This document shows positions 1 to 10,000 of a stretch of 26,192 nucleotides of DNA, in pieces; the first letter of the stretch is position 1; the number at the start of each line of letters is the position of its first letter. The stretch lies in assembly GCA_000226015.1 (NCBI GenBank), contig JH154974.1, positions 92,338 to 118,529 on the forward strand. The letters are read 5' to 3'. Origin of the DNA: Mnemiopsis leidyi (lineage: Eukaryota; Ctenophora; Tentaculata; Lobata; Bolinopsidae). The translations under genes and the position numbers were made by a program. Below the pieces are notes generated by a model. It searched no databases and had not been told where the DNA came from. It saw only the letters and a program-made list of their open reading frames with translations.

Positions 1-351
1 AGTGTAAACTAAGTACACTCCAGAAACTAAGAACTAATCCTAACACTAGAAAACTACTATACGTAGAAGGTAAGAAACTCAAAGTCACTGACAGCACAAA
101 CACACAGACTATACTTACAGCTTAACTCTCCAGACTGATCCCTCAGACACTGGCTCACCTACAGCTCTAGGTGTCGGATCTCTGGTCTGTTATCTGCTGT
201 TTAGTCCCGTTTACATCAGCCTCATGGCTGTCCCTTGAGCCCTTGCTAGATATTAGACAATATAGTTATACAAATATTATTATCTAAAACAAGATACATA
301 ATAACAGCTTCCTCTCACTGTTGTCTGCTCATGTTTGGAATGCTATTGAAT
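1..351. other. Non-coding stretch, nothing recognised
   Basis: No exon with matching splice signals, no RNA gene and no clear repeat was found on either strand here. It lies downstream (3') of the minus-strand CCP gene, so an unrecognised terminal exon of that gene cannot be excluded. Confidence 0.4.
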
Positions 352-463
352 CCCAGATCCACCAATCCTAGAGAAATGCGCTAATGGCATTTGCCTATGC
401 AATCTTCTTCGGTCGACTCAGCCGAATGACCGGGCAACCGTAACATAATTGAGGGTTCAATGA
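352..463 (+). mobile_element. SINE fragment (central domain), older copy
   Basis: This stretch matches the central part of the full-length SINE at 16078-16405. Shared blocks include CCTAGAGAA, TTGCCTATGCAA, CTTCTTCGGTCGACTCAGCC and ATTGAGGGTT, with scattered substitutions and a small insertion after the GGGCAACCGT block. The tRNA-like head (A and B boxes) is not visible here, so the copy looks 5'-truncated or decayed. It identifies the SINE as a repeated family in this genome rather than a one-off sequence. Confidence 0.8.
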
Positions 464-835
464 GGAGGGTCTCTAGTAAAAGATCTAGAATCTTCAAGGA
501 GCCCCTTCATTATAACTGTAAAATCCTGGGTACAGGTGTTACAAATATACAAAATTAAATTACAGAAACAGTCAAAAGCTGCTCTATATTTCAAAATCCT
601 GATAAATTCATTACGATTGATGGCTGACATTTTTATGATAATGAACTGAATGTTTGAATGAGCCCAAACAATTTACATACAAACTAAAGATAATATTTTT
701 AGCATACTGAAAGATAGATAAATAGATATATACTCAAATTTTAAAATCTAGCCCGTAAAACTTTCGTAATTATATTGTAATTTTATACAGAAATCACACA
801 GTCCCTTGTGTTTTTCTGTATTATGTAATAGAGTT

Positions 836-905
836 GGTCTCAAAATTTGGATACTGCAATACATGGAAAATAAAGAATTGCTCAAACTTCACTGCTGGTC
901 ATCAA
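836..905 (+). repeat. Partial copy of the 1243-1540 MITE-like element
   Basis: The sequence from AAAATTTGGATAC through AATTGCTC and ACTTCACT to CTGGTC matches the reverse complement of roughly 1460-1525 with a few mismatches. It is therefore a second, inverted and truncated copy of the end region of the neighbouring element. It could instead be an outlying arm of the same larger foldback unit. Confidence 0.55.
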
Positions 906-1242
906 TTTTAATTGAAACTTCAAAATTTTTCCGCTGTGCCCATCATATGAGATATTCACGATTGCCTATTCATCAAGATAGAATAGGGTCTTTTGGTCTG
1001 ATGCGAGTTTGCTAGCTTCTATTCTGTTTTGCTTAGTTTTAGATTTCCCATATAGCACATTTTAGTAGTCTTTTAATTGTTGTCAGTAGCTAGTATTTTC
1101 AATTTGTACCTTATTAAGATAGTACCTTCTCCAAGAGGCTTGGTTAAACTTAACCTATTTTGATGAAATAATAATAATGGTCTGATGCGCAAAAGTATGC
1201 TAAAATTTTAAAATGGTCAAATTTGCATTCTGAAAATTAATG

Positions 1243-1540
1243 TGCATCATCTCTTAGTCATCATTAAAGAATCCTGAAAATGTTATCAAAAAATGATATT
1301 CAGAACCTAAGTTATGACCGTCTTTGTAATGAGATGTAAGAGAATTTGTGGACAGGTCTTTAAAAAGGTCTTAACTTAGGTTCTGTCTTCTGAATATCAT
1401 ATTTTGATGAAATTTTCAGCTTTTCTTCTTGATCCAATTAAGAGATGATGCATACCATGTATTGACCAGAAGTGAAGTTATGAGCAATTTTTATTTTCAT
1501 GTTCTAGGAGGTATCCAAATTTTAAAACCACCCTGTATAT
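1243..1540. mobile_element. Foldback / MITE-like element with long inverted arms
   Basis: Positions 1243-1319 and 1367-1452 are imperfect inverted repeats. TGCATCATCTCTTA at the left reappears inverted as TAAGAGATGATGCA at the right, and ATGATATTCAG..AACCTAAGTTA as TAACTTAGGTT..CTGAATATCAT. The right flank continues to an ACCACCCTGTATAT end at about 1528-1540, a style of terminus seen in many invertebrate DNA-transposon derivatives. There is no coding capacity. The outer left boundary and a target-site duplication could not be fixed. Confidence 0.65.
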
Positions 1541-1542
1541 AG

Positions 1543-1972
1543 ATTCACAAATATTTTGGAAAAAAACTTCTGCAGATGAATAACTAAATTAAAGCAATAT
1601 TTATAGAACAGTGCTTTTATGTGATATCACAATCCACAATATTCCCCAGTCCCTTGCTAAAGTCTAAACCAGTATAGCCTGTATGAGGGCACCAGTTGCA
1701 GTAAGGTAATGTTTTGAGCTAACCAATAAGATGGGCCTCAGGGTAAAAATTCTCCCCCAAGGCCAAGTGGCACCCCTGGAAAATATGGCCACAAAAATCT
1801 TAATAAATTGTGGGGTCATTAAACCAAACATGTTAGTCATGCAGTTAATCTTGCAAAATTAACCCACTTTTTTATGGCGATTCAGTACCCCCTATGAAGG
1901 CCCCTCCGGTGTAGATGAGGCTGCCTGGTCCTTGTTTCGCCACTGTAGTGCACATGGATCAAAATTCTAATT
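1543..1972. other. Non-coding 3' flank of the CCP gene
   Basis: I saw no CCP-like exon, AATAAA signal on the minus strand or repeat match. If the CCP gene reads through its last donor and stops at 1973, this is its 3'UTR or flank; if it splices again, this is intron. Confidence 0.35.
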
Positions 1973-4900
1973 CTATTGTACTGATAAAGTTAAATGTACA
2001 AATCCTTGCTCACCTTGTTTAAAGCAATGAGGACTTCGGAGTGTTTCAAATGTCCCATTAATGCATGTTGCTTTATCACTCCCAAAATTAATATGGCGAC
2101 TCTTTTTGCAATGAATTTTTACTACTGTGTTGTGAGTAACTGGGGCTGTAATATTTACACCTCCCCATTGAACTGGCACCTCTTTGCAATGCTCTGAAAG
2201 GGAATGAAATTAACTTTTAATTTTCATCTTGTCCTGAGGGACGAATTGGGGTATGAAGGGGAAGAGATAGACACTCGAAAATTCCAGGTTTTGTAGATAT
2301 CATCAAGGTCAATGTAATAGGTTAAAATGTAAAATTTGATCTGAGGGCTTTTTAGGGCCTTTAAGACAAAATAAATTTATTTTGCTTTCTTCCTTCTTCA
2401 GAGTGGGTACAGGTCTGATCACAGCTGTGAAATAGCTACTCTAGCTGTTTATAATGACCTTATTTGAGTGAGTGATGCCAAAAGTAAAATCCCGTTAGCA
2501 TTAGCACCCCAAGCTTGTGATATATAACATGCTAGACATGTCATTAGAATAATGGCATGGGTCGAGGCACCAATTGTTGTTATTCAATTATTGACCAGAC
2601 ACAGACTATAAAGTTGATTTTAACTTGAACTTATTGCAAACCTAGACAGTCAGGCAGGTTTCCACTAGCAGTAACAATTCTACCATTCTCGCACATGACT
2701 TCACTGCCACCAGAAATACTGTAACCAGCCGGACAGCTTACAGATAGAGTAGTTGAATGAGTTACTGGAAACGACGATTCAGTCGTGAGATGTTGAGGTA
2801 AATCGTCTTCTTCACAATTTTCTGAACATTATGAGTATTTTGTATATTCATTGGACTGTTGTTATAGATAGCCTCAATGCAGTGTAGGTAGTAAGTAAAA
2901 ACTGCACTTGTTTTCAAATTATCTTTTCTACTATTCAAGATGTAATGAGCAGGAATTCAAACAAGGCTAATCTGAATTGTTACCATAGCATTGCGGGGAA
3001 CTATCTTTCAGAGAGACTGTTCCATTGTTACAAAACCCAGTTTTACCGCCAAAGTTGCTGTACCCTGGTCTACAGTAATATGTCATCCGTGTTCCATGTG
3101 GAACTGGTAAAGGTGGTTTAGTCATCACGTTATCTATTTCCATATCATTATCTTCCTGCTTACAGTCAGCTGAAAAGTTCGAACGTGGTTTAATCTAAAA
3201 TCATTAATAATCATGCATGGTTTCCCTGCTGATATAAATATATGTAAAAATATTTGCGATTTAAATGATTATTTATGAATAGAATCGTTATGAATAGAAT
3301 CCTGGAAATGCAAATGTAAATATAGATATGAGTATTTTATATTCTAATTTGACTGTCGTTATAAATATTCTAAATGCAGTCTCAGTAGGGACCGTATAAT
3401 TTTCTGTTTATTTATCTTTAGGGAGTATCGCATTTGGCAAAAGAAGTATCCGGCAAAAATTTGACAAAGGTAAGCTGAACTACTACCATAGCTAAGCTGA
3501 ACTACTACCATAGCATTTCGGGAAACCATCTGTCTGAGCAATGGTTCCATTGTTACAAATCCCGGTTTCGCTCCCAAACTTGCTGTATCCTGGTCTACAG
3601 TGAAATGTTATTTGCGTTCCATGTTGAACTGGTAATGATGGTTCAGTCACAACACCATCTTTTGCAAATCCGTTATTTGCACAATCAGCTGAAATTACAG
3701 GTCTATAAACTATTTTGACACCTTATTTCCCTAGTTCGCGCGTTTAAAGGTATTATCATTAATCTTAGTCTTGGTATGTTCCTTATAAACCTTAACAAAA
3801 TTTGAAATTTGAGTAGACATTTTTATTTTACCCAAACAGATAGGTAATTTTTCCTGTTCCTCGGTCTGTATTGTTCCATCAAAACACGTGACATTACTAT
3901 TCGACCCTCCTGAAAGGCTGTAACCAGGTTTGCAACTGACAGTCAGTATGTCTCCATGTCTGGCTGGCAAGTGTGAACTAATTTTCAAATTTGGCCACTT
4001 TGGATCCATCACACAGCATTTCATCATCCCTGAAAAAGTGGAATAATCAAAATTACATATTATGTCCCGGTAACCGGTTTCTGTGCAGTTACAAAAAATC
4101 GCATGGCAAAAATAGTTCGACTTTTAGTGGCAAGCATAGTAATCATAATGGAGAGACGTTGGAGTCGTGGTTATCAGCGATATCAGAATTTAGCGATCGT
4201 GATTTTATTCGGCTTACAAGATGGCTTGGTTCAGTGAATTGGAATACTAAAACTGGGTGTTGAATAATAAATTGAGTGATGAGCCTTTATTTTTGTGTCA
4301 ATTCAGTTTGTCTAAATGAGTTTTCACAGTGTTACAATTATGCGGTCGCGGTATGCCTTAAGAAATTCATGGTGCTCAATTAATGAAATTATTATAATCC
4401 CGGCTCCTCACCTTCAGGGTTTGATATTCTGAACACAATTTCCCTGACACACAATTGTATATTTCTCATAGTCATTTGCAGGAGAACCGAATTACCGAAA
4501 ACACAACCGGGCATCACATTAGAAACGTTCTGGATTTGAATTAAAAGTTTTGCACAACGGTCCTCAGGGTGAGCGACGGCTTTTCCACAGTTAAATGAAA
4601 ATGTACAATCATATCCGGATCGAAGGATTATTACTTGGCTGAAACAAAACTCTTCCCCAAACTTAGCCAGCAACCAAGATGTTGCCCCCTCCTCAGATGT
4701 TGTGCAGGATTGCGTGCTGGCATCTCCATCTATAGCATGTTTAGCGCTGTATTTTTCACTTGGACAGCTAGACTGATTGACCGCTATTGGTCTGACATTT
4801 TTGGCTGAAATCAAACAGTTAACCGATGCGAATTTTTCCTCTCTGCTTATTGTACCTACAATTTAGATCACGATTATTTCATCGTGGGATTCTGTTACTG

Positions 4901-6365
4901 TGTGCTTGACTATTTTGACTGGATGAATGTCCGTTAATTTTAGTCTACTTATAGTCAGAGTTAATTTTAGTCTATTCTACTTACAATCAGAGTTTTAAGC
5001 AACAGCCACTAAGAAAAAATACGATTTTACCCCGCATATTCTTTACTCTAGTCTCTAATTATCAAAATACAGAACTTTTACAAGCTTTAAAAGAATTTTT
5101 ATTTGAATTTAAGTACTAGAAGTTTAATTGCTCAAAATACATACTTAAGCCACAGTTAGGAGGTTCATTTACTGGTAGCAATTCTCCATCGTGACAGTAA
5201 ACTTTACTGCCTCCCGAGTTGATGAATCCCGTTTCACAGTTGACCGTCATACGGGTACCATGGTGAACTGGCATATCCTTATTTGTAGACGCATGATTCC
5301 ATGTCAAACTACTTACATCGCAATCTGTAGATTTTGGAGATCGTTGTTGGGAAAACCCTTTACTGATTTCAACAACTACTATTATATAAGTATGTTATTT
5401 ACCTAAGAAACCTATACCATCATTACCATACCTATACGTCATAAAGATTTGGGTTGAATTTCTATATCAAGTCTTAAAGAAAAAGTGACTTCCTTAGCCG
5501 AAGTCAATATAATTTAGGTTTTATCCATCGAATAATACTTCCACCCAGAGCTCAAGTTATAGGGGGTAGCATACCTTTCAATTCTGTTATAGTCAACTCT
5601 TTCACACAAATGCAAATGCTCCCTTGCATATTTCTTGCTACTTTGACAGAGTCTCCAAGCAAGCATCCTAACTTAGGTTGCGACTGATAGGTGGTTAGTT
5701 GGTTTTGAGGTGCTGCACTGCGGTTGAATACCTTCAACTGTAACCTTCCGCAGTCTTCAGTGCTTTCAATCGTTGAATTGTTTTCAGAGACGGTAAAGTT
5801 ACAAATCCCATATAACCTTTTGACTTGAACCTTTGCAATACAGTACACTTTTTCAAGATTAACTTGAACCCAGGGGTGTTTTTCTTGTCCTGTGCAAGCT
5901 AAAGAATCAGGTCTCTTATCAATGATATTTGAAATATTATCGTTCGACGCTAATGAAGAAGCGATGGCGTTTATGGGTGTTATTTCACCACCTGAAATTA
6001 AATTGATAAGCACATAAATTCTTCTCCATGCACGAGTAATCGTGAAATGATGCTTGTTACTTAGATATGATAATTACTTATTGATGATAACATACGAAAT
6101 GTGTTGAGATGCTAAGCATTTAAGGCTCAAGACTGGAGGATTCCGAATTCTGAGTGATATGACGTCAAATGACAGAAATATCGACTAACAGTAAAACGTG
6201 TTACAAGTTTTAGGCAGATTCACTTTACTTCTATAGAGATTATGTCTTCAGATTTGGAAAATGTAAGATGATTTTTTGATTCGATGCAGCAAATTTTAAA
6301 TTCCCACCTTGAACAGCCAAGACAGTCAAGATTGAAAGTATTAAAATAATGTGCCTTTTTCCCAT
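1973..6365 (-). CDS. Secreted multi-domain protein: two galactose-binding-like domains plus six CCP/sushi modules
   Basis: Exons run on the minus strand: 6308-6365 (ATG at 6365, hydrophobic leader MGKRHIILILSILTVLAVQ), 5575-5991, 5145-5324, 4412-4804, 3832-4029, 3509-3688, 2984-3169, 2642-2821 and 2014-2193. Every intron is phase 1 with GT/AG ends, so every internal module is symmetrical and can be shuffled or duplicated. Domain order is signal peptide, galactose-binding-like, CCP, galactose-binding-like, then five CCPs. Each CCP has four cysteines in the C..C..C..C pattern. After the last CCP the exon either splices at GTGAGC (2013) or reads 13 more codons to TAG at 1973-1975, giving about 670 residues; this end is uncertain. 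No membrane segment is seen, so secretion is likely. By family analogy the modules suggest extracellular binding (adhesion or humoral recognition), but ligand and role are inference. Confidence 0.88.
2835..3690 (-). repeat. Tandem duplication of a CCP exon together with its intron
   Basis: CCP exons 3509-3688 and 2984-3169 are close paralogues (shared HGT, CRPGYS, CNNGT and KCYG/QCYG blocks). The intron following each on the minus strand also matches: the plus-strand run beginning GAGTATTTT near 2832 with GACTGT.GTTATA and CAATGCAGT has a counterpart from about 3330. Homologous introns show a duplicated genomic block of about 0.5 kb rather than only similar exons. Confidence 0.75.
3471..3514 (-). 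repeat. Perfect 2 x 22 bp tandem repeat duplicating a splice donor
   Basis: The 22-bp unit occurs at 3471-3492 and again at 3493-3514. On the minus strand each copy contains CTATG|GTAGTA, the end of the CCP exon plus its donor. The inner donor (exon end 3509) keeps the phase-1 rule of the gene. Use of the outer copy would add 22 nt and reach an in-frame TAG within five codons. Confidence 0.9.
3991..4411. other. Intron between second galactose-binding-like exon and CCP exon
   Basis: The intron proper is 4030-4411. It contains an unbroken plus-strand reading frame that runs from inside the antisense of the CCP exon to 4263, but I recognise no domain in it and no splice signals support it. I treat it as intronic sequence. 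Confidence 0.5.
4412..4804 (-). CDS. Exon 4 of the CCP gene: second galactose-binding-like domain
   Basis: This phase 1-1 exon encodes 131 residues and is a paralogue of the domain in exon 2. It starts VNQSSCPSEKYSAKHAIDGD, a typical discoidin/fucolectin N-terminal pattern (A..A.DG). It shares with domain 1 the C..V pair, an RC/DC..L....N.S stretch, a GC..G.SV motif and a closing CV.E strand. Eight cysteines are present. As in domain 1, no standard fucose-binding motif is evident. Confidence 0.65.
5575..5991 (-). CDS. Exon 2 of the CCP gene: first galactose-binding-like (fucolectin-type fold) domain
   Basis: This is a single phase 1-1 exon encoding 139 residues. The run DKRPDSLAC...HPWVQVNLEKVYCIAKVQV resembles the core of F-type lectin and discoidin-like domains (loop cysteine, PW.V.L strand, then V.V strands). 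A second half follows with DCGRLQLKVFNRS, GCLLGDSV and ICVKEL. The canonical fucose-binding H..RxD..R/K signature of F-type lectins is not recognisable, so sugar binding is unproven. Seven cysteines suggest at least three disulfides. Confidence 0.6.
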
Positions 6366-7075
6366 CTCAATGCTAGACGAGTCAACAATCAAATTGTTTG
6401 AATTTTGTCTTCATGTACTTTTCTTTCCTGAATAAAGCACAAAATGCTGTAAAGTGCATTACCATTTTTGACCTAAAACGACCTAAATTGTTGCACACTT
6501 TCATAGCAATTTCAAGCGAATAGAAATTTGGCATCAAAATCGGTTCTATTATAAAAACTAATTCTAAACAATAATGATGATGCAATAAAAAAGGTTAACT
6601 TTAACACGAATCAAAAAAATCTGGATTAAAAGTTAAAACTCGTGGTCCTATCGAAACCTAGACGTATGAATTGTGGTTACCTAATTGTATATCCGTTTTG
6701 TGGGTCTCTGTGACGATAACTGCTACTGTACCACAGGAATCGAAACGGGAAGGAAAATGAACAATTTGAAATTTAGAGACTTTGCTTTTCTGGCTCATTT
6801 TACGTCATGCTTTTCATGATTCTTGATTTACTTTTATCTGTGGTAATTCTTGAGAAATACTCAGTTCCCTATTTGAGGACGATTTAATCGTCAGAGTAGA
6901 CTTCAAGTCATGCTTATGATAGCAGCTAAGCTTGTTAATATTGAATGATTTATCTGATCATGATGGGAAAATAATGTGATATTTTCTAAAGAACCTCCTC
7001 AGTTGAGAACGCAAAGTTACTAATTATAAAAACATCTCTGCCCTGTTACTTTTAAGTCAACAATTTAGATGCGAA
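6366..7075. promoter_or_regulatory. Head-to-head intergenic region between the CCP and coiled-coil genes
   Basis: The two start codons (6365 minus, 7076 plus) face away from each other across about 710 bp, so both promoters should lie here. I could not identify a convincing TATA box, initiator or named factor site for either gene. Untranslated first exons further away are possible for both. Confidence 0.5.
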
Positions 7076-10000
7076 ATGGCTCAACTTGTGAGGAGAAGAG
7101 AAAGTCCTGCCGTTTTTACATCTCCGATCTTGTTGAGGTGAGTACACGTGCAGACACAGAAACACACGGACACAGAAACACACAGACAAAGAAACACACA
7201 GACACAGAAACACTAAGACAGTGCAGATAAAGGCACTGGTCACAATCACACTGAATAGCACTTTACACTTACACTAACACAGACACAGAAATAGTCGCTG
7301 TATGTATGTATGTATGACCAGGTATTTGGTATATCAACTACACGGATAGCACATAGAGGATAAAGGAAGAGGTACACAACAAGACATAAAATTCATGAAA
7401 ACAGATCGGTCTGCCATGATCTTAGGAATTTAGGATGTGTTAAGATAACAGAATATAGTTTTGTCTGTGTCTAGACCCTTATAGCACGTTTCCCGATTTT
7501 CAGCGTAGGAATAGGAACAAACAAATCTACGACTAGTTCCGGCAGCAGCAACAATGCGACTTCTGACCAACTTAAAGTTCTGGCTTCTCAAGTCGAGGTT
7601 AGTCATTTTGGAGCAAAGTGCAGTGTCATGACAAAATTCAAGATTCTGTCATATCTTGCAGCTTACCACGCCGTAGTGCAATATCCTAATATCATTGCAA
7701 GAATGCTGCACTTATTATTAAGTTGTGGGCAAATTGATGGAAAAGGGGAAAATCGTGTTGCCACAAGTTTTACTTTACAAACTCAGGGCGGACAGTGGCC
7801 CGCCTAGTTTTACATTACAAACTCAGGGCGGACAGTGGCCCGCCTAGTTTTACATAACAAACTCAGGACGGACATTGGGCCGCCTAGTTTTACTTTACAA
7901 ACTCAGGACGGACAGTGGGCCGCCTAGTTTTACATTACAAACTCAGGACGGACAGTGGGCCGCAAAGACGAAAGAGCGGCAGTTAGTCCGGGAAAAAGGG
8001 ACGTTACTAAAGGAAGTTAGAGAATTACATCATTCAACTAGTGTTTTCAATAGAGGTTAGTAAAAAATAGACCTGGATATGTCTCTCCATGGGTTATACC
8101 TAAGTTATTGATTAGTTTGGGTTTCTTTTACAGTTGCACTTATGCGATCGGCTTGAGAAGTAGTTTAATTTATATTTGATGTTAGTCTGATCATCACAAT
8201 TTTAGAGATAATAGTAGAGTAGTAGTGTACTGATCCTGATGACCTTTTGCTTTACAGCAAAGATTGAGGACGCAAAAGAGCATTTTAACGAGCTACAACA
8301 AAAGATAAATTTCCTCTCTAAGCTTCACTCGGGATCTTACCAGTTGAGCAAACGGAACACGATTAATAGGTTGGTTCTTAATTTGTCCCGCTTTGTTATT
8401 TTCTTAAGGGAATACGTTAACTTGAATTTCTTGATTTGAACAAAGAGAAATAAATATACACAATTTAGAGAATTAAGAAAGTTTGTTGAGTTGGTCTGTC
8501 AGGTATTTTTGAAATCGCGTTTGTCCTACTAAAATAATAAATTATCAAATCTCCAGCATCGAAAGCGTTATAAAATTAAATGTGAACATAGATATCAAAT
8601 TGTCCCGGTGATGCTTCATTTTAACATTTCAAGGATAGAAAGCAACAGAAAACGTCTACAGCAGACTCGAGAGGATGGCAGAAAACATAAAATGTCACTG
8701 TGAGTACACCTAACACGTAAAATACCATCTCTTAATTTTTAGTTAAAACTATCATCAGGACAGAATAAGTTAGATCACTTCCCTGCACGTTAACACACCA
8801 TTAAGTACAGTTGAACCCTGATTTACCGGGCCTCTCAGGGGCAAGGGTTCAGACCTGGTAAATTGAATCGTGAAATACACTGACTTACACCTATAGCAGA
8901 ATTCGAGGGAAGAGGAAAGGTCCCGTTGAACAGGGGAATCGGTATATTCCGGCCCAGTAAATCGGGGTTTTTCTGAAATCATCTCACAACTCATGTTGAG
9001 GATGCTCCACCGCAACAAATCTGATCACGTGAAATGACAGGTCACGTGTCCAATAGTCGTTCAAACTGAACAACTCCACACTCACTTTGTCTTTTTCCTC
9101 GAACCTACAGCCCACCTCCAGCAGCTCAGTAAAACTTGTGTCACTGTACACCGGCACCCACTCCCAATGTAAACCCAGTTTCCGGAGATCTTTCAGATTT
9201 ATATATCCTACTGTGTCCTCCCGCGTAACTTTGTGTTTTACTGATATCATGAATGAGGTTTGTAGGCCACTGCAAGGTCCCTTTATCTTAAAGTACAAGT
9301 TAAATCTCCCACTTGGCAGTATGATATCCTGTACTTTAAACCGTAGCCACGAGAGAGCGTTTACTTTTAAATATGTAAGGTATTTATCGTCTGCCCCATC
9401 ATCTTCAAATGATACAAATTTGTAGTTGTTTGTTCTCTTTGTGTCATCCAACCAGCTGACCCAGGTATTTTCGAGGTATATCGAAAATGAGATGCTCGCT
9501 GCTCTAGAGTGATTAGGTGTGTTGATGAAGTAGGATTGGTTACGCGGGTCAATTTTATACAAGCTAATTCCGTGTTGAGACGCTTTTTCGACCTTATAGT
9601 TTCTGAAGTTGTCCACATACTTCTCATAGTTAGCCAATAGTCGTTGATAAAAATCTCTGAATTCTAGAATATGCTCACAGCATTCTAGTTTGTCCGAGAT
9701 CGGAAATAAAAAGAATATAATCTCCCAAATATCCAAAGGTAAACAAGGTATGATCTCCCGAAGGCTGATCCCGTCTTTAGTCTCGCATGATTCCGCTTCC
9801 CTTAGAGTCTCCATTCTGAAGTGTCGTTTGATAGCTACTCAGTATAGATGCAAATTTTTAAAGTTTCTTCGCAAATGGTAATTGAAGTTGGTTTGAATTT
9901 ATGTCATGGTGCACATCGCAAATCGCAATGCTAGATTAAATGATCACATTCTCAATAACATCGCAAAATCAAATCTTTGTGTAACCAGCAAAGCAACATC

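Noticed and set aside
3991-4263. Plus-strand 90-codon frame in an intron of the CCP gene
   Set aside because: It starts inside the antisense of a CCP exon, has no recognisable domain and no splice or promoter support.
7052-7261. Minus-strand hydrophobic frame resembling a membrane protein
   Set aside because: It is the antisense reading of the 16-bp CA-rich repeat and of coding exon 1, which yields Val/Leu/Cys runs as an artefact.
7766-7963. CRISPR-like array (also considered for 14218-14482)
   Set aside because: Units are contiguous with no unique spacers, and the context is a eukaryotic intron or intergenic DNA.
9087-9425. Plus-strand 112-codon frame
   Set aside because: It is the antisense shadow of the F-box-like gene.
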